The notes beneath the pieces are model-generated. The model was not told the DNA's origin, searched no databases, and was given only the letters and a program-made list of their open reading frames with translations. A DNA stretch of 7,981 nucleotides, taken from positions 1-7,981 of the forward strand of contig CADBMY010000014.1 in the NCBI GenBank assembly GCA_902795905.1, read 5' to 3'. The translations under genes and the position numbers were made by a program. This document shows, piece after piece, positions 6,385 to 7,981 of the stretch (position 1 is the first letter of the stretch; each line of letters opens with the position of its first letter). This DNA is from an uncultured Erysipelotrichaceae bacterium (GTDB lineage: Bacteria; Bacillota_I; Bacilli_A; Erysipelotrichales; Erysipelotrichaceae).

Positions 6385-7191
6385 TCAGGATTTCGGAAAT
6401 CTGACGATGATCCGTACATCGGTCAGGGTCTCTTCGGTCTCCATGACGACGTCGATCCCCATCTTCTTGATCATTCTTACACACTGGTTGACGGAGTTGA
6501 TCCCGATCTGTGTGTTCCGTGTAAAGCCTTTCGTCTTCTGTCTGCGCTTTGTTTTTCCCTGCGCAAGTTTCTCAATGTAGGCTTCCGACTGCCTTACATT
6601 CAGACTTCTGTCTACGATGTAGTGATATGCCTGTGTGCGTTTCTCTTCCGGTACCTGCAGAAGTGCCCGCGCATGTCTTTCGGTGATCTCCTTGTTTACG
6701 ACTCCCTGCTGGATCTCTTCAGGCAGATTGAGCAGACGGATCTTGTTGGCGATCGCCGACTGTGACTTGCCTACCTTGGCAGCCACCTGTTCCTGGGTCA
6801 GTCCCGACTGCCGCATGATCTGCAGGTAGGACTTCGCCTCCTCCACCGCTGTCAGGTCTTCACGCTGGATATTCTCGATCAGTGCCAGTTCAGCCGCCTG
6901 ATTCTCACTCGGAGAAAGGACATAGCACGGTAATTCCGTAAACCCTGCACGCTGGCATGCCCGGAATCTTCGCTCACCGGCGATGATCTCGTAGTGGTCA
7001 TCGACCGCTCTGACCGTGATCGGCTGCACCAGTCCGTTCTGGCGGATCGACTCCGTCAGTTCGTTCATGGCTTCCTCGTCAAAGTTCAGACGCGGCTGGT
7101 AGCGCGAAGGCTGTATCCGACTGACAGGGATCTGTACTACCTTCCCTGTGTGGTCGCTTCCGATCAGCTCCAGAATATTTACTTCCGTCAT
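6385..7191 (-). CDS. noc: Nucleoid occlusion protein Noc (ParB paralogue)
   Basis: A 268-residue ParB-family CTPase. Noc binds NBS sites around the chromosome, tethers DNA to the membrane and blocks Z-ring formation over the nucleoid. CTP-binding motifs are GERRFRA (72-78) and ENIQRED (106-112); the helix-turn-helix spans about 131-156. Noc rather than ParB identity rests on ITERHARALL (169-178) and on residues known to switch ParB to Noc specificity: Q144, K150 and R172 are Noc-like, while the fourth position is N155 rather than Lys. The C-terminal RRQKTKGFTRNTQIGINSV (216-234) also matches Noc. It lacks the LG box that ParB uses to contact ParA. The ATG at 7191 is the only start after an in-frame stop, with GGAGAGGAG 5 nt upstream. 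The N-terminus is short and acidic, unlike the basic amphipathic membrane-binding helix of B. subtilis Noc. It lies between rsmG (18-nt gap) and parA. Confidence 0.93.
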   Translation of the reverse strand: MTEVNILELIGSDHTGKVVQIPVSRIQPSRYQPRLNFDEEAMNELTESIRQNGLVQPITVRAVDDHYEIIAGERRFRACQRAGFTELPCYVLSPSENQAAELALIENIQREDLTAVEEAKSYLQIMRQSGLTQEQVAAKVGKSQSAIANKIRLLNLPEEIQQGVVNKEITERHARALLQVPEEKRTQAYHYIVDRSLNVRQSEAYIEKLAQGKTKRRQKTKGFTRNTQIGINSVNQCVRMIKKMGIDVVMETEETLTDVRIIVRFPKS

Positions 7192-7209
7192 ATATACTCC
7201 TCTCCGTCC

Positions 7210-7908
7210 TCAAAGAGGTCTCTTACGGATCTGTCCGTAATTCCTTGGATATTTCCCGGGTGTTATATGTTCTTTTCCTGTTGTTATTATCGTGCGTTTA
7301 TCCCCCGATGGCAATTCATATTCATGGATCTGCCCGGGTGCACAGCCCAGGATCTGCAGGGCATGGGCTGCCTCTTTGAGCTCTTCATACCCCTTACTGC
7401 CCTTCATGGAGACAAATGTCCCGCCCGGTTTCAGCAGCGGTACGCACAGCTCTGCCAGTACCGGCAGCGCCGCCACAGCCCTTGCTGTTACGATATCTGC
7501 CTGTTCCCGGTGCTCCCTGACATACTCCTCAGCCCGCTGGTTCACCACGGTCACATTGCGCAGCTGCAGTCTGTCCTTCACTTCTGCAAGGAAGCGGCAC
7601 CGCTTGCCCGTAGGTTCGATCAGGATCACATCGAGATCTTTCCTGACTAATGCCAGAACGATCCCGGGAAATCCCGCCCCGCTGCCGACATCTTCGACTC
7701 TGCCGCGGAATTCCGTCACTGACAGCGGATACAGAGAATCATAAAAGTGCTTCTCCGTGATCTCTTCGGGATCGGTGATCGCGGTCAGATTAAACTCCCG
7801 GTTTCTCTCGATCAGCAGCTCCATGTATATAGCCAGCGCATCACACATGTCCGGGGTGATCTCGATCCCGATCTTCTTTGCCTGTACTGTCAGTTCTTCA
7901 ATCTTCAT
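7210..7908 (-). CDS. rsmG: 16S rRNA (guanine-N7)-methyltransferase RsmG (GidB)
   Basis: A complete 232-residue SAM-dependent methyltransferase that adds m7G to the 530 loop of 16S rRNA (G527 in E. coli numbering); its loss gives low-level streptomycin resistance in several bacteria. Signatures present are NLTAITDPEEI with the following HFYDSL (40-59), the SAM-binding VGSGAGFPG (74-82), IEPTGKRCRFL (97-107), TARAVAALPVL (141-151) and the basic tail KYPRNYGQIRKRPL (219-232). Length is normal for Bacillota. The ATG at 7908 has AAGGAT 7 nt upstream and lies 1 nt after the stop of the preceding gene. Being first complete gene of the noc–parA–parB run is the standard origin-proximal arrangement. 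Two imperfect Noc-box-like sequences fall inside it (7251-7264 and 7659-7672). Confidence 0.97.
   Translation of the reverse strand: MKIEELTVQAKKIGIEITPDMCDALAIYMELLIERNREFNLTAITDPEEITEKHFYDSLYPLSVTEFRGRVEDVGSGAGFPGIVLALVRKDLDVILIEPTGKRCRFLAEVKDRLQLRNVTVVNQRAEEYVREHREQADIVTARAVAALPVLAELCVPLLKPGGTFVSMKGSKGYEELKEAAHALQILGCAPGQIHEYELPSGDKRTIITTGKEHITPGKYPRNYGQIRKRPL
7251..7264. promoter_or_regulatory. Imperfect Noc-binding-site-like sequence in the rsmG 3' end
   Basis: ATTTCCCGGG followed by TGTT matches 11 of 14 positions of the B. subtilis Noc-box consensus ATTTCCCGGGAAAT, with one half-site perfect. It lies about 60 bp upstream of the noc start. CCCGGG hexamers are expected about twice in a window this size by chance, so support is weak. 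Confidence 0.25.
7659..7672. promoter_or_regulatory. Imperfect Noc-binding-site-like sequence within the rsmG SAM-motif codons
   Basis: TCCCGGGAAAT (7662-7672) completes 11 of 14 positions of ATTTCCCGGGAAAT, with the right half-site perfect. It encodes the Phe-Pro-Gly of the conserved GAGFPG motif, so protein constraint explains much of it. Listed only because it pairs with the similar site about 400 bp away in the same gene. Confidence 0.15.
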
Positions 7909-7909
7909 C

Positions 7910-7981
7910 TTATATCCTTAAGTATTTCAGTTCCTCTTCGGCTGCTTCCTGTACTTCTTCTGCCGGCGCAAACAGTGATCC
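7910..7981 (-). CDS. C-terminal end of an unidentified gene upstream of rsmG
   Basis: The frame enters from the right edge and ends at a TAA (7912-7910), giving a visible 23-residue tail rich in Glu and Ala (PAEEVQEAAEEELKYLRI) that looks helical. The stop is 1 nt from the rsmG ATG, and the rsmG ribosome binding site lies inside this tail, which supports it as the real frame. In Bacilli the gene here is normally mnmG, but MnmG usually ends in a conserved hydrophobic stretch (of the type ISxLMVYL) that is not visible here. It may be another gene or an MnmG with a C-terminal extension. Confidence 0.55.
   Translation of the reverse strand, partial: GSLFAPAEEVQEAAEEELKYLRI

Noticed and set aside
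6994..7650. Plus-strand open frame of 218 codons over noc and rsmG
   Set aside because: It spans two conserved minus-strand genes and their junction in antisense and shows no motif of its own.
1..7981. CRISPR array, tRNA or rRNA genes, insertion sequence, prophage or defence system
   Set aside because: No regularly spaced repeats, cloverleaf-like sequences, terminal inverted repeats, transposase or phage genes were seen. Nearly all sequence is accounted for by tightly packed housekeeping and catabolic genes.

Overview
The window reads almost entirely on the minus strand and looks like ordinary chromosome of a Bacillota (Firmicutes) member with moderate GC. The pointer is the order rsmG–noc–soj/parA–spo0J/parB, which is typical of the origin-proximal region of Bacilli and relatives; noc is largely restricted to such lineages. 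An Erysipelotrichia-type gut bacterium would fit, but that is a guess. Phage, insertion sequence, CRISPR, tRNA and rRNA signals were looked for by eye and not seen.

Right half (7981 down to 4643, transcribed leftwards): the 3' end of an unidentified gene, then rsmG (16S rRNA m7G methyltransferase), noc (nucleoid occlusion), parA/soj (segregation ATPase) and parB/spo0J (centromere-binding CTPase). Junctions range from an 18-nt gap to a 1-nt overlap, so this is one operon. A strong intrinsic terminator follows the parB stop. Together noc, parA and parB organise and segregate the origin and keep division off the nucleoid.

Left half (about 4640 down to 1): a short promoter/operator region, then four tightly packed genes. 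They are a CdaR/PucR-type sugar-diacid regulator, a second regulator built like a sigma-54 activator (PrpR_N–PAS–AAA+–Fis HTH), an aldo/keto reductase, and a mannonate dehydratase (UxuA)-like enzyme cut by the window edge. Gaps are 2–15 nt, so they are probably co-transcribed and translationally coupled. The simplest reading is a hexuronate or sugar-acid catabolic operon led by its own two regulators.

The most notable observation is the second regulator. Its AAA+ domain keeps the overall fold pattern but has lost the GAFTGA loop and changed almost every nucleotide-handling residue (Walker A glycine, both Walker B acids, sensor I, one arginine finger, sensor II). It is probably not a sigma-54 activator at all. 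Secondary points are a Noc with an atypical acidic N-terminus, two imperfect Noc-box-like sequences in rsmG, and symmetric repeats just ahead of the regulator gene.
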